A stretch of 6,177 nucleotides of DNA from positions 1 through 6,177 of the forward strand of contig JACMNZ010000391.1 of NCBI GenBank assembly GCA_014378285.1. Reading direction: 5' to 3'. A program made the translations under genes and the position numbers. Below the pieces are notes generated by a model, which was given only the letters and a program-made list of their open reading frames with translations, ran no database searches and had not been told where the DNA came from. The DNA comes from Pseudopedobacter sp. GTDB taxonomy: Bacteria > Bacteroidota > Bacteroidia > Sphingobacteriales > Sphingobacteriaceae. Every line of letters begins with the position of its first letter. Within the stretch, counting starts at the first letter, position 1. This document shows positions 5,694 through 6,177 of the stretch, piece after piece.

Positions 5694-6177
5694 CTATTTA
5701 TTAAATTTGATAGGAACTATTTTTTTTCCTGCAATGGCAAAGCTTATTTCTCCTTCTTTTAATTTTATTATTGCTTTACCTGTAAATTTACCAAAAGCAG
5801 GCAACACAGCGTTATTTGGACCGAAATAGAAACAGGCTAATGTTATGATTTGTCTTGCTTTTCCATGTATCTTAACTCCAGGATGAATGTGTCCCGATAA
5901 AACATATCTTTTTTGTGGATTTTTTGGCAAATCATGATAGAGGTCAAATTCACCGATACACATTACATTCACAACGTCTAATTTCATTTGTTTATAAAAG
6001 TGCGGAGGTAAAATATCGTGGTTACCTTTTATTAAAGTCATTGAAACCTTTTGGTGCATTTCTCGCCATAATTGAAACCAAACAAAATCATTATTGATAT
6101 CGCTATGAAAAAGATCACCTAAAAAAACCAGCTCCTTAGGCTGATAAGCGTCTATTAAATCTGTTAAACAAGCTAAT
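5694..6177 (-). CDS. pdeM: PdeM-like metallophosphoesterase (ligase-associated DNA damage response), N-terminus beyond window
   Basis: The C-terminal 160 residues of a calcineurin-like metallophosphoesterase are visible. The frame stays open to the right edge. The ATG at 6059 is internal, because the conserved GDLFHS motif lies upstream of it (about 6102-6119). Further metal-site motifs follow: GNHD at visible residues 51-54 and GHIHPG at 95-100. The C-terminal LPAFGKFTG (125-133) and the compact size are characteristic of PdeM. The first metal motif (DxH) must lie in the missing N-terminal part, about 50-60 residues if length is typical. PdeM is known from clusters with a ligase-associated DEXH helicase, an MBL-fold exonuclease and an ATP-dependent DNA ligase, and is proposed to act as a DNA endonuclease in repair. 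Such partners, if present, would lie past the right edge. The superfamily call is firm; the PdeM call is likely, from remembered family features. Confidence 0.85.
   Translation of the reverse strand, partial: LACLTDLIDAYQPKELVFLGDLFHSDINNDFVWFQLWREMHQKVSMTLIKGNHDILPPHFYKQMKLDVVNVMCIGEFDLYHDLPKNPQKRYVLSGHIHPGVKIHGKARQIITLACFYFGPNNAVLPAFGKFTGKAIIKLKEGEISFAIAGKKIVPIKFNK

Noticed and set aside
5685..5702. AATAAATA/TATTTATT palindrome at the phosphoesterase stop codon
   Set aside because: The arms are pure AT with only a two-base gap, overlap the stop codon, and have no clean U-tract, so I do not call it a terminator.
5915..6097. 60-codon open frame on the plus strand
   Set aside because: It lies antisense to the GNHD/GDLFHS region of the phosphoesterase and has no start signal or domain of its own.
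1..6177. CRISPR arrays, transposases, tRNA/rRNA genes, phage or defence modules
   Set aside because: None is visible: the only short-unit repeat found is the sdhA-sdhB heptad array, and all large frames are explained by the listed genes.

Overview
The window is AT-rich (clearly below 50% GC by eye) and reads as chromosomal DNA from a Bacteroidota bacterium, most likely Sphingobacteriaceae (Pedobacter-like). The support is: a TlpA/ResA-type thioredoxin with an N-terminal extension, a three-gene diheme (type B) succinate dehydrogenase of the Bacteroidota kind, a PdeM-type phosphoesterase, little Shine-Dalgarno signal before starts, and promoter-like TAnnTTTG boxes of the Bacteroidota sigma factor. 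The genus is an inference from protein style, not a database result.

Layout. At the left edge (3-566, +) is the C-terminal part of a TlpA-like thiol-disulfide oxidoreductase whose start lies outside the window. A 253-bp convergent gap without a gene follows (567-819). Next, on the minus strand, is a secreted DUF1028 protein (820-1815), with its own probable promoter just upstream. The sdh operon occupies 1977-5574 on the minus strand in the order sdhC (cytochrome b558 membrane anchor), sdhA (flavoprotein), sdhB (iron-sulfur protein). It starts near a good -7 box at 5606-5613 and ends at a probable intrinsic terminator at 1911-1952. The right edge (5694-6177, -) carries the C-terminal three quarters of a PdeM-like metallophosphoesterase, cut by the window end.

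How the genes work together. SdhC, SdhA and SdhB form one membrane complex. Electrons from succinate pass through covalent FAD in SdhA, then the [2Fe-2S], [4Fe-4S] and [3Fe-4S] clusters in SdhB, then two hemes in SdhC, to (mena)quinone. All expected ligands are visible and there is no sdhD, as expected for the single-anchor type B enzyme. The flanking genes have no evident functional link to the operon.

Most of the window is ordinary core metabolism, and I see no convincing undescribed multi-gene system. The most unusual element is non-coding: a strong imperfect hairpin built from heptanucleotide repeats in the sdhA-sdhB gap (2745-2800). It is better paired as sdh mRNA than as plus-strand RNA and lacks a U-tract.
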